Assembly: GCA_003695915.1 (NCBI GenBank)
Contig: RFGF01000099.1
Span: 1 to 64,000, forward strand
Source: Nitrospirota bacterium
GTDB taxonomy: Bacteria; Nitrospirota; Nitrospiria; Nitrospirales; UBA8639
Reading direction: 5' to 3'
DNA length: 64,000 bases
The notes beneath the pieces were generated by a model. The model was not told where the DNA came from and made no database searches. It saw nothing but the letters and a program-made list of their open reading frames with translations. Below, piece after piece: positions 1 through 8,067 of this stretch. The translations under genes were made by a program, and so were the position numbers. Position 1 is the stretch's first letter, and every line of letters starts with the position of its first letter.

Positions 1-1
1 T

Positions 2-235
2 GCCTGTTGGCTCATCGAACGAGGTCGACGCACGCATCTGTTGCGCGATGTCGTGTACGACGGTATCACGCCGGACTTTTGGGCCGCCTGCGACGGCGTG
101 GCCGATCCACGCTTTCGCGGCCGCTATGGCTTTATCACGTGCGGGAAAGGCCAGCCGGGCCAAGCAGGATGGATGACGCATCCAGCCTCCCATGCGCGAT
201 TTCGCAGCATTCGCGTGCTGCGAGGCCGATCATGA
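2..235 (+). CDS. tldD: TldD-like metalloprotease, C-terminal end (partial)
   Basis: Only the last 77 residues are present; the gene enters from the left edge, read from base 2. The tail has the look of a TldD C-terminus: an 'LIERGRRTHLL' strand near the edge, then a 'CGKGQPGQ' stretch and a closing R-V-L strand. In known TldD the metal-binding HExxxH lies in the N-terminal half, which is outside the window. The stop overlaps the start of the following tldE gene by an ATGA, so the two are translationally coupled. TldD and TldE form a heterodimeric protease that degrades unfolded or modified peptides. The assignment rests partly on the very clear TldE partner. Confidence 0.8.
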   Translation, partial: ACWLIERGRRTHLLRDVVYDGITPDFWAACDGVADPRFRGRYGFITCGKGQPGQAGWMTHPASHARFRSIRVLRGRS

Positions 236-1572
236 AATCCGATTTGTCCAAGCCCTGGCCCAGATTGACCAGTCGCGACGAATTCGCCTTTCTTGCCAAT
301 CTCGTCTTTCGGCACAGCGCAGCCGACCATGTCCTGGTCAGCATCGAGGATCGGCACAGCGGAACGGCTCGTTTTGCCAACAGCCAGATCACCCAACAAG
401 TGGACGTTCGAACCGTCGCCTTCGTAATTACTGTCGCCTTTGACCAACGCCATGGAACCGCGAGCACCACGGATCTCACGGCCGGTGCGGTTCAGGCCAC
501 GCTGAAACGCGCAGAGGCTCTCGCCAAGGCTGCGCCTGTCGATCCGGAATATCTCCCGCCACCCGGCGCTCAGGCCTATCCGTCTTGGCCGACCTTCGAG
601 GCCGACACCGCGGAGACAGGCCCGTCCGAGCGCCTCCATTTGGCACACACATGCATCGCTCGATGCGAGGCAGACTCGCATCAAGCTGCCGGGATGATCG
701 CCACAACAATTGCACAGATGGGAGTGGCCGCCAACAGCGGATTATTCGCCTTTGAGCCGCGAACGGAGGCACAATTCAGCATCACCGCTTCTCGGGACGA
801 CGCCAGTGGATGGGCGGCAGCCCGCCATCGGGCCATCCATCGCCTGGCCGTCGTCGAGCGGACAGAAGAGGCGCTGGCCACCGCTAAACGGATGGGCATC
901 CCCCGAAACCTGCCTGCCGGTCGATACCAAGTCGTCCTCGCTCCCCCCGCAGTGGCGGGATTGCTGAACTGGGTTATCAAAATGCTCGACGCCAAAGCGT
1001 ACGAAAAAGGGATCAGTCCGTTCAGAGGAAAGTTAGGGCAACCGATCATCGACGAGCGGCTCACCTTGCGCAATGACCCTGGTCATCCCGATCTCTTGGG
1101 AGTGAATTTTACGAGAGAAGGGCTTCCCGTGGAGGAAGCCCTCTGGATCGACAAGGGCCAGCTTCGCCAATTAGCGTACGACCGCTTCACGGCTTACCGG
1201 CATGGACTCAAAAGCCTTCCCACGCTCGATGCGCCGTTGCTCAGCGGGCAAGACCCGGTAGCGACCACGAATGAACTGGTGGCTTCGATCACACGCGGCA
1301 TGTGGATTTCGAATTTTTGGTATATCCGACCGGTCAATCTTACGGACTTGACATTGACGGGCATGACGCGGGATGGAACGTTTCTGATCGAAGACGGACA
1401 AATCGTCGCGCCCGTCCGGAACTTCCGTTTTCAGGAAAGTCCCCTCCGGGCCTTCAATCGCCTCGATGCCTTTACAGAACCCCGAGAAGCGACAACTTCC
1501 GAAACGGGGAAACTCCTGGTGCCCGCCATGACCATTCGTGATTTTCATTTCTCGAGTGTGTCGTGGTTTTGA
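232..1572 (+). CDS. pmbA: TldE/PmbA family protein
   Basis: 446 residues, the usual size for PmbA/TldE, the non-catalytic partner of the TldD metalloprotease. The reading frame is open further upstream, but the ATG at 232 is preferred because it overlaps the tldD stop (ATGA) and gives the family length. The C-terminal half carries the typical beta-rich features and ends in a 'PAMTIRDFHFSS' motif close to the end, as family members do. No HExxxH is seen, which fits TldE rather than TldD. The gene converges on the Spy-like gene at 1647 with only 74 bases between them. Confidence 0.88.
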   Translation: MKSDLSKPWPRLTSRDEFAFLANLVFRHSAADHVLVSIEDRHSGTARFANSQITQQVDVRTVAFVITVAFDQRHGTASTTDLTAGAVQATLKRAEALAKAAPVDPEYLPPPGAQAYPSWPTFEADTAETGPSERLHLAHTCIARCEADSHQAAGMIATTIAQMGVAANSGLFAFEPRTEAQFSITASRDDASGWAAARHRAIHRLAVVERTEEALATAKRMGIPRNLPAGRYQVVLAPPAVAGLLNWVIKMLDAKAYEKGISPFRGKLGQPIIDERLTLRNDPGHPDLLGVNFTREGLPVEEALWIDKGQLRQLAYDRFTAYRHGLKSLPTLDAPLLSGQDPVATTNELVASITRGMWISNFWYIRPVNLTDLTLTGMTRDGTFLIEDGQIVAPVRNFRFQESPLRAFNRLDAFTEPREATTSETGKLLVPAMTIRDFHFSSVSWF

Positions 1573-1646
1573 AAGCGCCAGCGCAACCTTCAAAAAAGGC
1601 GTCGGATCCATTCATTCTGTCTGGGGTTTTGGCGCAGCCAGATACC

Positions 1647-2264
1647 CTACTCGTGCTCTTTTTCTTTTTTGTATCCTCGGCTATGACCGCCCTTCATTCC
1701 ATAGTCATGGCCATGGCCATAGCTATGGCCCATCATCTCGCCATGCATATGCCCTCCCATCCCATGCTCCATGAAGTGTCTCAAGCGCTCCCGGAATTGA
1801 TCGTATTGGGCTGGGGTCAAAATGTCCATGAGTTTCATCAAGGTATCCACGCGAAAGAGCATCAGTTGCTTTTTCAATTCGCTGATTTCATCGATCTTAG
1901 CGACAATGGCGTTTCGATCGAGCGTCTTTTGACCGAGCAACTCGGCCAAATCGATTTCCGCTATTCGAACGTCAGCATGTGTTTTAATCAAGGCCTTTCG
2001 ATACTCGGCTTCCAAAGCCTCGAGTGTTTTGACCTGTTCTTCCGACAATCCGAGTTCTTCCTTCAGGGCCAATGGCGAGAAAGGCATATGATGTCGCATC
2101 ACATGCCCTTTTTGGGCGTAGCCCATCATCCCGCCGTGCGGCGCCTTTTTGTGCCCATACCCGTGCTTGTCGTCAGCGAACGACGACGGGGAAACGAGCA
2201 GCCCCACCCCTACGAAACAGATGAAGCTCATCATGGCCCACCGACTCCCTGTACATCTTGTCAT
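1647..2264 (-). CDS. His/Met-rich Spy/CpxP-like periplasmic protein
   Basis: 205 residues from an ATG preceded by GGGAGG seven bases upstream; the frame extends 14 codons further but without such a site. An N-terminal hydrophobic segment ending in an A-D-D boundary is a likely signal peptide. The core is helical and contains 'LGLSEEQ' and an 'ILTPAQYDQF' segment, the LTxxQ-type motif of the Spy/CpxP/heavy-metal-resistance group. Both ends are rich in His, Met and Gly, suggesting metal binding. Known members are periplasmic chaperones or metal-sensing/sequestering proteins. It lies downstream of the BON/FGE/methyltransferase genes on the same strand, with a 96-base gap. Confidence 0.75.
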   Translation of the reverse strand: MTRCTGSRWAMMSFICFVGVGLLVSPSSFADDKHGYGHKKAPHGGMMGYAQKGHVMRHHMPFSPLALKEELGLSEEQVKTLEALEAEYRKALIKTHADVRIAEIDLAELLGQKTLDRNAIVAKIDEISELKKQLMLFRVDTLMKLMDILTPAQYDQFRERLRHFMEHGMGGHMHGEMMGHSYGHGHDYGMKGGHSRGYKKEKEHE

Positions 2265-2360
2265 CTTGCACCTCCCATCAGGTTGAATTGGATAACACGT
2301 CGTCACATCTTGTGCAGTCTCGTCAGCAACAGTCGTTCCTCGCCAAGGCCATGACGATCG

Positions 2361-3110
2361 TTACCGACACGAGTCGGAAAGATTCCGAACCTTTCGTCCG
2401 ACGATGGCATCGTAATACAACGGACGACCGTCCACGGCGTAGCGGTGACGATAGCGAATCCGGCGCTTGACGTCCAGCGCGCCCTGTTCGAAGAGCTCCC
2501 GCGACAGTGAAGCAAACTCGCTCTGCGGGGTTTCCAAAAAATCGCTTTTGAGATTGAACGCGATCCACCCGCCTTGAGCAATGAGATTGTAGGCGGCTAC
2601 AAAGGCCGAACCGGGTATGTCGTTGAATCCCAACGCAGCCACGCATGTCAAGCCGTTGAAGGCGTATCCTTTGAGTTCTCGCTGGATCGCATCCTCGCGA
2701 ATATCCCCGACGAAGTAGCGCTGATAGACATGCGGGCGGTCCCGCTCCATAGCCATTTTGACAGCCGCATTGATATCCACGCCGACGATTGTGAGCACCC
2801 CTGCCGCATGGAGTTGTTCCGCCACTAAGCCGCTACCCGCGCCGAGATCCAACACGCACAATGTCGTGGGGTCTTCGCCGGCATCCTTGACAGCCGAAAT
2901 GAGCAACGACGCCACGGTTTGGGGAGAAACGCACTGGAGCAGATCATGAAACACATACTCGTACAAGCCAGGAATGGAAAAGACCGAGGCATAATCATGA
3001 AAGCGGATCTTTTTCTGTACACCGTCCTGGATCACGTAACAATATTCTTGATCTTGTTCCAATGGATCCGCGACTTGGGGAAGTTCAACGTGGTAGGTGA
3101 TCTTGGCCAT
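2361..3110 (-). CDS. class I SAM-dependent methyltransferase
   Basis: 249 residues. The frame runs open to 3497 but the ATG at 3110 has a GAGGAA ribosome site and avoids a long overlap with the upstream gene. Motif I for S-adenosylmethionine binding is seen at about residues 86-94 (VLDLGAGSG), followed by the acidic end of strand 2 (VGVDIN, about 107-113). A later 'GGWIAFNLK' fits motif IV/post-motif regions. The substrate cannot be told from sequence; the fold resembles TPR-associated or small-molecule methyltransferases. The start overlaps the end of the FGE-like gene by 26 bases, indicating co-transcription. Confidence 0.8.
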   Translation of the reverse strand: MAKITYHVELPQVADPLEQDQEYCYVIQDGVQKKIRFHDYASVFSIPGLYEYVFHDLLQCVSPQTVASLLISAVKDAGEDPTTLCVLDLGAGSGLVAEQLHAAGVLTIVGVDINAAVKMAMERDRPHVYQRYFVGDIREDAIQRELKGYAFNGLTCVAALGFNDIPGSAFVAAYNLIAQGGWIAFNLKSDFLETPQSEFASLSRELFEQGALDVKRRIRYRHRYAVDGRPLYYDAIVGRKVRNLSDSCR

Positions 3111-4131
3111 TCGATTCCTCCGCACGAGCTGAAGAGATTGACATGGCACAGCGGAAGCCGATCGTGGCCTCGCGCTGTTCCGGAAAGGCACCGCCCCGCG
3201 TCGCCGCCCGCAACATGCGTGGGCGACTTTTCCACGACCCCCCGCGCACGCTTTTATACCGTCCACTTTTGGGACCATGGGGATTCCGTTCCGGCATGAT
3301 GGGATAATAATCGGCGCCCAACCAATCATTGACCCATTCGGCCACATTGCCTGCCAAATGATGGACCTGATAAGGACTGCGCCCTTCCGGGTAACTATCA
3401 ACTGCTGCGACCAAGGGAATCTCGTGGACGTGATACGCGCCAAAGACGGCGATGGCGTCCGTGGGAGGCGTATCGCCCCAAGGAAAGATTCTCCCATCGG
3501 TGCCCCGAGCCGCTTTTTCCCATTCGGCTTCCGTGGGAAGTCGTTTACCCTGTGCTTGACAAAAGGCGACCGCTTCTTGCCACGTCACATAAAGCGCGGG
3601 CCAGGGGGCCAACACTTGATCGGGAATATAATGCACGCTGATCAAATGCCAGATGAGTTTCTGGAGTTCGGCCGAGACCGGGAGTCCCGCCTGATCGAGA
3701 AACGCCAAGAATTCTCCAAGTGAGACTTCGTACTGATCGATGGCAAACGTGTCGAGCCAAATTCGCCGGGCAGGAAATTCGGTATCGTCATACTGCGTCG
3801 CAAACCCGAAGGGATCGTCGTCTTTGCGGTTCGTCCCCATCACGAACCACCCTGCCGGAACCGTCACCATGGGTGAGGGTTTAGCGAAACGAGCAATTCG
3901 TTTCAAGTGTTCGTGTAATTCCGGGGCAACCGAGCTCGCGAAGCCGATCACCGGAGCGAGCGCGGCAAGAACTACCGTCACAGCCACTAGGTGGAGACCG
4001 TGAAGACCTCGTCTCGAACTGTTTGCCTTTGGGTTGCTTTCCCCGAACACCTTTCCGGTTTCCTTCGAGTGATTCATTCTGATTCCCGACCAAAGTCTCT
4101 TCACGCCTAACCAAGATCGAAACTTTGTCAT
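3085..4131 (-). CDS. membrane-anchored formylglycine-generating-enzyme (SUMF1) fold protein
   Basis: 348 residues. A hydrophobic segment at about residues 47-66 would anchor or export the protein; the rest is an FGE-sulfatase (SUMF1/PvdO/EgtB) domain. Hallmarks are 'VPAGWFVMGT', 'RLPTEAEWEKAARG', 'GNVAEWVNDW' and the C-terminal 'VRGGSW...GFRC' block. The start chosen overlaps the stop of the BON gene (ATGA), arguing for coupling; an internal ATG at 4077 would give a more signal-like N-terminus. The domain is used both for formylglycine formation and for many unrelated roles, and no sulfatase lies nearby. The exact function is therefore open; an envelope location is inferred. Confidence 0.8.
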   Translation of the reverse strand: MTKFRSWLGVKRLWSGIRMNHSKETGKVFGESNPKANSSRRGLHGLHLVAVTVVLAALAPVIGFASSVAPELHEHLKRIARFAKPSPMVTVPAGWFVMGTNRKDDDPFGFATQYDDTEFPARRIWLDTFAIDQYEVSLGEFLAFLDQAGLPVSAELQKLIWHLISVHYIPDQVLAPWPALYVTWQEAVAFCQAQGKRLPTEAEWEKAARGTDGRIFPWGDTPPTDAIAVFGAYHVHEIPLVAAVDSYPEGRSPYQVHHLAGNVAEWVNDWLGADYYPIMPERNPHGPKSGRYKSVRGGSWKSRPRMLRAATRGGAFPEQREATIGFRCAMSISSARAEESNGQDHLPR

Positions 4132-4868
4132 TCACGCGCTTTCAAATTATTCACCACCTTATCGACACCAAAGACATACCACGCATCGTATTCCGCCATG
4201 TTCCGTTGGACTTCGTTGATCACTATTCCGTCGAGCGTGACGACCGCCTGTTTGGTGCTCACCTGAATCGAATCCGCATTGACGAAAGGATCTTTTTCCA
4301 ACACGAGCCGCACGGCCTCCGTAATCTGGTCGTCGCTGTCCTCTTCCGGTGGCTCGACCGCCAACCCGTTGATCACATCTCGGCTGCCAGGTACCCACCA
4401 TGCCAAAACGCCGGCCAAGCGCTTTTGGATCAGACTCAAAACATGCCCATCGAGCAGCACGACTCCATCATTGACAGAAATCTCAATCATCCCGGGGTTG
4501 GGAAACAAGGCTTCCCGCACAATCTCGACCTTTCCATTGTGGTGTACTCGGTGTACCTTGATCGTGCAGTGCTGCAATCCCGGTTCTTGCAACAACGCAT
4601 CGCGGACGGCATCCAGGATCGCTCCGTCTCCCATGCGAACCGACGGTTCCACATGAAGGCGATCGACGATGCCCCGGACCCCTGGAACGGCCGCCGCCAG
4701 TTCGAGACCTAACTTCTTGGCGGCAATGTCGCTCACTTCTCCTTCGAGCGTCAGGACCTCGTCCTCCGGATCATAGTCGATCTGGATCGGATACTTATGC
4801 AGATTGATCCGCGGTTCCTTTTCTAAAGCCGCTTTCACGGCATTGATCACTGTGAGTTTGTCGGGCAT
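4128..4868 (-). CDS. triple BON-domain protein
   Basis: 246 residues built of three BON-like repeats, each with the alternating helix/strand pattern and a 'V.LDG.V' or 'LTLEGEV' core (about residues 5-75, 80-165 and 170-243). BON domains bind phospholipid or are found in osmotic-stress and secretin-associated proteins. No signal peptide is visible, so a cytoplasmic or non-classical location is likely. A GAAAGGAT ribosome site precedes the ATG. It is the first gene of a minus-strand cluster followed, by ATGA overlap, by the FGE-fold protein. Confidence 0.8.
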   Translation of the reverse strand: MPDKLTVINAVKAALEKEPRINLHKYPIQIDYDPEDEVLTLEGEVSDIAAKKLGLELAAAVPGVRGIVDRLHVEPSVRMGDGAILDAVRDALLQEPGLQHCTIKVHRVHHNGKVEIVREALFPNPGMIEISVNDGVVLLDGHVLSLIQKRLAGVLAWWVPGSRDVINGLAVEPPEEDSDDQITEAVRLVLEKDPFVNADSIQVSTKQAVVTLDGIVINEVQRNMAEYDAWYVFGVDKVVNNLKARE

Positions 4869-4908
4869 GGCTTATCCTTTCAAAAAAATAATGAATTAGG
4901 TTATTTAG

Positions 4909-5481
4909 CTATATTCCACGTTTGGCGCTTTGGCTGGCACTGCTCGTCACAGCCGTTGTTCGGCGGGCTATGGAGGATTCCCGCTGAATCTCGTCGATGG
5001 TTCGCCCGGTGAGCACAGAGGTTTGCCACTCGCGGGTCGGATCGAATCCTGACCTAGCTTCCTCATCACGCGCTTTGATCAACAACCAATGTCGAGGATC
5101 GCGCTTCAAACGGATGAGCGCGAAGCCGCCCCGCAACCGTTGTCCCTGTAAGAGAAATTCCAGCTTGCCTTGTTCCAGCATGCCTTTGGGATTCTGTCGG
5201 CCTTTGGGCTCGTACCTTCCTATGTCCCACACCAATACCGGACCCGCTCCATAGTGCCCTTCCTCGATCACGCCTTCGAAGTCAGCGTATCCCAGCTCAT
5301 GATCGTCAACTTGTACGGCCAGCCTTTTGACGCTGGGATCGAGCGAGGGCCCCTTGGGAATCGCCCATGATTTCAACACGCCGTCGATTTCCAACCGAAA
5401 GTCATAGTGCAGGTGCGAAGCGGCGTGTTTCTGCACCGTGAACACTGGGCGTTTCCGTATCCGAGGCTGACGAACGACCAT
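4909..5481 (-). CDS. stand-alone LigD-type 3'-phosphoesterase domain protein
   Basis: 190 residues from the ATG at 5481, which has a GAGGG upstream and starts 16 bases after the previous gene stops; the frame also allows a start at 5586 inside that gene. The protein is the LigD 3'-phosphoesterase (PE) domain alone: 'FTVQKHAASHLHYDFRLE' holds the His/Asp/Arg active-site residues, then 'SWAIPKGPS', 'DHELGYADFEG' and 'EGHYGAGPV'. In Pseudomonas LigD this domain trims 3'-phosphates and ribonucleotides during end joining. Here it is separated by about 35 kb from ku and the ligase domain. Confidence 0.88.
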   Translation of the reverse strand: MVVRQPRIRKRPVFTVQKHAASHLHYDFRLEIDGVLKSWAIPKGPSLDPSVKRLAVQVDDHELGYADFEGVIEEGHYGAGPVLVWDIGRYEPKGRQNPKGMLEQGKLEFLLQGQRLRGGFALIRLKRDPRHWLLIKARDEEARSGFDPTREWQTSVLTGRTIDEIQRESSIARRTTAVTSSASQSAKRGI

Positions 5482-5497
5482 CACCCATCGACCCTCG

Positions 5498-5989
5498 TCA
5501 CGAAAGTTTATATCCGAAACGCCGGAGCAAGGCTTTTCGCTCTTCGATCTCGGCGGCCTGTTCGATCCCTTTGGGCGAAGAGCCATCGACGACGCCCAGG
5601 ATTCCGCGTCCCCGCTCGGTTTCTGCCAGAATCACGTCGACGGGATTGGCCGTCGCACAATAAATGCCGCACACCTCGGGAACCTGTCGAACGGCAGGCA
5701 ATACATTGATGGGGAAACAATTGCGCAGCAGGATCACGAAACTGTGTCCGGCTCCGATCGCCTGAGCGTTCGTTCGCGCCAATTCAACGAGTTCGTCGTC
5801 CGTCCCGCTCCAGCGGACCAAGCACGCCCCCGAGGCCTCGCAAAACGCCAGGCCGAATTTGATCCCTGGCACAGCGCCGACCAACGCCTCATGGAGGTCT
5901 TCGACCGTTTTAATAAAATGCGCTTGTCCAAGGATGAGATTGATATCTTCAGGCTTCTGCAGTGTCAGCGAGACGAGATTGACCCCCAT
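5498..5989 (-). CDS. adenosine-specific kinase family protein
   Basis: 163 residues matching the small 'adenosine-specific kinase' (Adenosine_kin/DUF193) family by its length and by segments such as 'LGQAHFIKTVEDLHEAL', 'GIKFGLAFCEASG' and 'GHSFVILLRN'. An archaeal member is known structurally; the biochemical role in bacteria is poorly established. The gene sits directly upstream of the LigD-PE gene with a 16-base gap, so they are probably co-transcribed. Confidence in the family is good, in the reaction low. Confidence 0.8.
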   Translation of the reverse strand: MGVNLVSLTLQKPEDINLILGQAHFIKTVEDLHEALVGAVPGIKFGLAFCEASGACLVRWSGTDDELVELARTNAQAIGAGHSFVILLRNCFPINVLPAVRQVPEVCGIYCATANPVDVILAETERGRGILGVVDGSSPKGIEQAAEIEERKALLRRFGYKLS

Positions 5990-6018
5990 ATTTGTGCCCC
6001 TTCTTCAGTCCCTCGATG

Positions 6019-6480
6019 TTACCGGGCAAATTGTCCCATCAATTGTGCTTTAGCCAGGACATGGCCCTGAGCGGCTTCGAGTACCTGCGCCTTAGTCGCG
6101 CGCGCGGGAAGACGAAGCATCGTATCCAGCGCATACAGCGTAAAATAATAACGATGCGGCTTCCCGGGCGGCGGGCAAGGGCCTCCATACCCGATCCGCT
6201 TAAAATCGTTGATTCCCTGCTTGGCCCCGTTCGGCAAGACATCCTTCGTCGGCAGTCCTTCAGGCAACCCCTGCTCCGACGGCGGAATATTGAACAGGAC
6301 CCAATGGACCCAGGTGCCCATCGGAGCGTCGGGATCATCGGCAATCAACGCCAAACTCTGTGTGCCTTTGGGCGGTGCACTCCATTGAAGCGGCGGGGAG
6401 ACATCCGCTCCCATGCATGTGTACTTCGAAGGAATACGATCCCCTTCACGAAAGGCAGGACTCGAGAGTGTCAAAGCCAT
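6019..6480 (-). CDS. YbhB/YbcL-type PEBP family protein
   Basis: 153 residues, typical length for bacterial phosphatidylethanolamine-binding-protein relatives (Raf kinase inhibitor-like). Key motifs are 'CMGADVSPPLQWSAPP', 'DDPDAP', 'WVHWVLFNIP' and 'GYGGPCPPPGKPHRYYFT'; together they form the ligand-binding pocket with its conserved Asp and His residues. A GGAGGAA ribosome site lies just upstream. No signal peptide is seen, so the protein is likely cytosolic. The physiological ligand in bacteria is not known. Confidence 0.9.
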   Translation of the reverse strand: MALTLSSPAFREGDRIPSKYTCMGADVSPPLQWSAPPKGTQSLALIADDPDAPMGTWVHWVLFNIPPSEQGLPEGLPTKDVLPNGAKQGINDFKRIGYGGPCPPPGKPHRYYFTLYALDTMLRLPARATKAQVLEAAQGHVLAKAQLMGQFAR

Positions 6481-6510
6481 GGGTTCCTCCCAAGAAAAAG
6501 ATGAACAGCG

Positions 6511-6681
6511 TTATCCAAGACGACCGAGAATGGCTTGTAACACGCGCTTTCGTTCTTTGAGATCTTCGCGCAATTCTTGTTTTTCCGTGTCAGCGATCTC
6601 GTGGCCCAACTCAGAAATCGCCGTATTCAACGCCCACCGAAGAATGTCCCGCTCTTTCTCATCCAACGTGACTTCCATCAT
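6511..6681 (-). CDS. small conserved-looking hypothetical protein (56 aa)
   Basis: A 56-codon frame read on the minus strand from ATG 6681 (an alternative ATG is the next codon) to TAA 6511. AAAGGAG lies at the right distance upstream. The peptide is highly charged, has no membrane segment and is probably all helix: an acidic N-terminus, 'ERDILRWALNTAISEL', 'EIADTEKQE', then a Lys/Arg/Glu-rich end. Spacing and coding character fit a real gene between the PEBP gene and the MCE cluster. Function unknown. Confidence 0.7.
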   Translation of the reverse strand: MMEVTLDEKERDILRWALNTAISELGHEIADTEKQELREDLKERKRVLQAILGRLG

Positions 6682-6822
6682 TCACACTCCTTTCTTTTCG
6701 TTCCGTCACGATGCGGATCGTACGCATATCATGCTCGAGAGGGATTCCTCGATTGTCAAACTAATATTCCCGACCTATCGAACGTTCCGTTCTTCGGGCA
6801 CAACCCAAGAACAGGGCTGCTG

Positions 6823-7395
6823 TCATATACGCTTTTGATCGAGCCGCGCCTGCACCCAGCTCACAAGCTCGCCCAGCAGATGGTCACGATTGTGTACCGT
6901 GACGTTTCGCCGAAGACAATCGGGACGGTGTTTGACCTCGGCTATGAATCCGCTGCCGCGCAGGGCAATGGTGGCAATCAGGATCTTCGACGAGCGCAAC
7001 ACGGCACGGACATCCTCGCAGAATCGATGACTCAGACACTCCATTTTGCCAATTTCATCGATGAGAATCATCTGCGAGGACGCACGGGGCAAATCGAGTT
7101 CCCGAAGCAACGCCTCGAACCCCTCGAGATCGACTCCATATCGCCCAACGCGATAGGACCCTCGATGCTCGACATGGGCGAGGAGACGGGTGCGGCCATT
7201 CAGTGTCACAATTTGAAATCCTTGCCGCACTCCGCGCTCGCGGATTTCCTGCGTATAAAATCCTGCCGGGCGATACACGGCCAAGCGTTCTGCGAGCGAG
7301 CGAATTATCGTCGTCTTTCCCACTCCAGGCCGTCCGGTAATCAAAAGATGGCGCTCCGTCCCCATCTGCGCTCCCATATCAAACCAGCGGTCCAC
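6823..7395 (-). CDS. THEP1-type nucleoside-triphosphatase
   Basis: 190 residues with a P-loop 'GRPGVGKTT' near residues 21-29 and a Walker B-type 'MILIDEIGKME' near 108-118, the signature of the THEP1 NTPase family (PF03266). 'GFYTQEIRERGVRQGF' is also typical. The start is a GTG directly after the stop of the lipoprotein gene; ATG codons at 7377 and 7365 are alternatives. Known members hydrolyse NTPs or dNTPs slowly; the cellular role is unknown. It is the last gene of the MCE lipid-transport operon on the minus strand. Confidence 0.85.
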   Translation of the reverse strand: MDRWFDMGAQMGTERHLLITGRPGVGKTTIIRSLAERLAVYRPAGFYTQEIRERGVRQGFQIVTLNGRTRLLAHVEHRGSYRVGRYGVDLEGFEALLRELDLPRASSQMILIDEIGKMECLSHRFCEDVRAVLRSSKILIATIALRGSGFIAEVKHRPDCLRRNVTVHNRDHLLGELVSWVQARLDQKRI

Positions 7396-8067
7396 TCAAC
7401 AGCCATGACTCCCGGAACTATCCATACAGACCTGGAGCCAATCGTTGAGCTGTCGGAGAAACGTCGCGACCGCCCGATTGGCGGCCACGACTCCCCCATA
7501 GGGATCATCGCTCGGCGCGTCTTCGACAATGACAAATTCCCGAATCCCGCGGATGCGCGAGGGGTCGATTTCCACAAGCTGGGCTCGTGCACGGAATTGC
7601 ACCTGGCTGGGCACATGGATAAATTCGTGCTGAAGGAGCACGTTTTGCACATCGAGTCGGAAATCGCTAGGAACCTGGCTCGGAGGCTGGATCACTCGCC
7701 AGCCACTCGCCTCCAAAGCCTCTACGATAAGCGGATGCAACATGCGAGCTGGAACATCCACCCATCGATGATACGCAAACGGTAGCACTTCATAATCTCG
7801 AGAAACATAGATCATCCGCGCCGAATCAAAACCGGATCGCGCACGTGGAATCGGAACCAGCAGCGTGGGGATGCTCGCCGAGGGAGACGTCGCCGTTTCG
7901 ATCCGCGAGATTTCTTCTTCAACCGTCGTGTCTCCCATGAGCACAAATGTCCGAACGGCCTCATGCGAAGCCGGGGAAAAGAGACTGCATCCACTTACGC
8001 CAAGTGCCCACCAGCCCACCAGCACGAATCCCCGGAACCATCGAGCATTGCTCCATCGTTCGTTCAT
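7396..8067 (-). CDS. ABC-type transport auxiliary lipoprotein (PqiC/MlaB-associated type)
   Basis: 223 residues. The N-terminus is a lipoprotein signal with lipobox 'GVSGC' (Cys27). The mature part shows the ABC_trans_aux pattern: 'TLLVPIPRARSGFDSARMIYVSRDYEVLPFAYHRW' in two adjoining stretches, then 'LHPLIVEALEASG'. Such lipoproteins sit at the outer membrane and contact the MCE ring in PqiABC or Mla-like systems. The start overlaps the stop of the MlaD gene (ATGA). The family is clear from both sequence and context. Confidence 0.85.
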   Translation of the reverse strand: MNERWSNARWFRGFVLVGWWALGVSGCSLFSPASHEAVRTFVLMGDTTVEEEISRIETATSPSASIPTLLVPIPRARSGFDSARMIYVSRDYEVLPFAYHRWVDVPARMLHPLIVEALEASGWRVIQPPSQVPSDFRLDVQNVLLQHEFIHVPSQVQFRARAQLVEIDPSRIRGIREFVIVEDAPSDDPYGGVVAANRAVATFLRQLNDWLQVCMDSSGSHGC

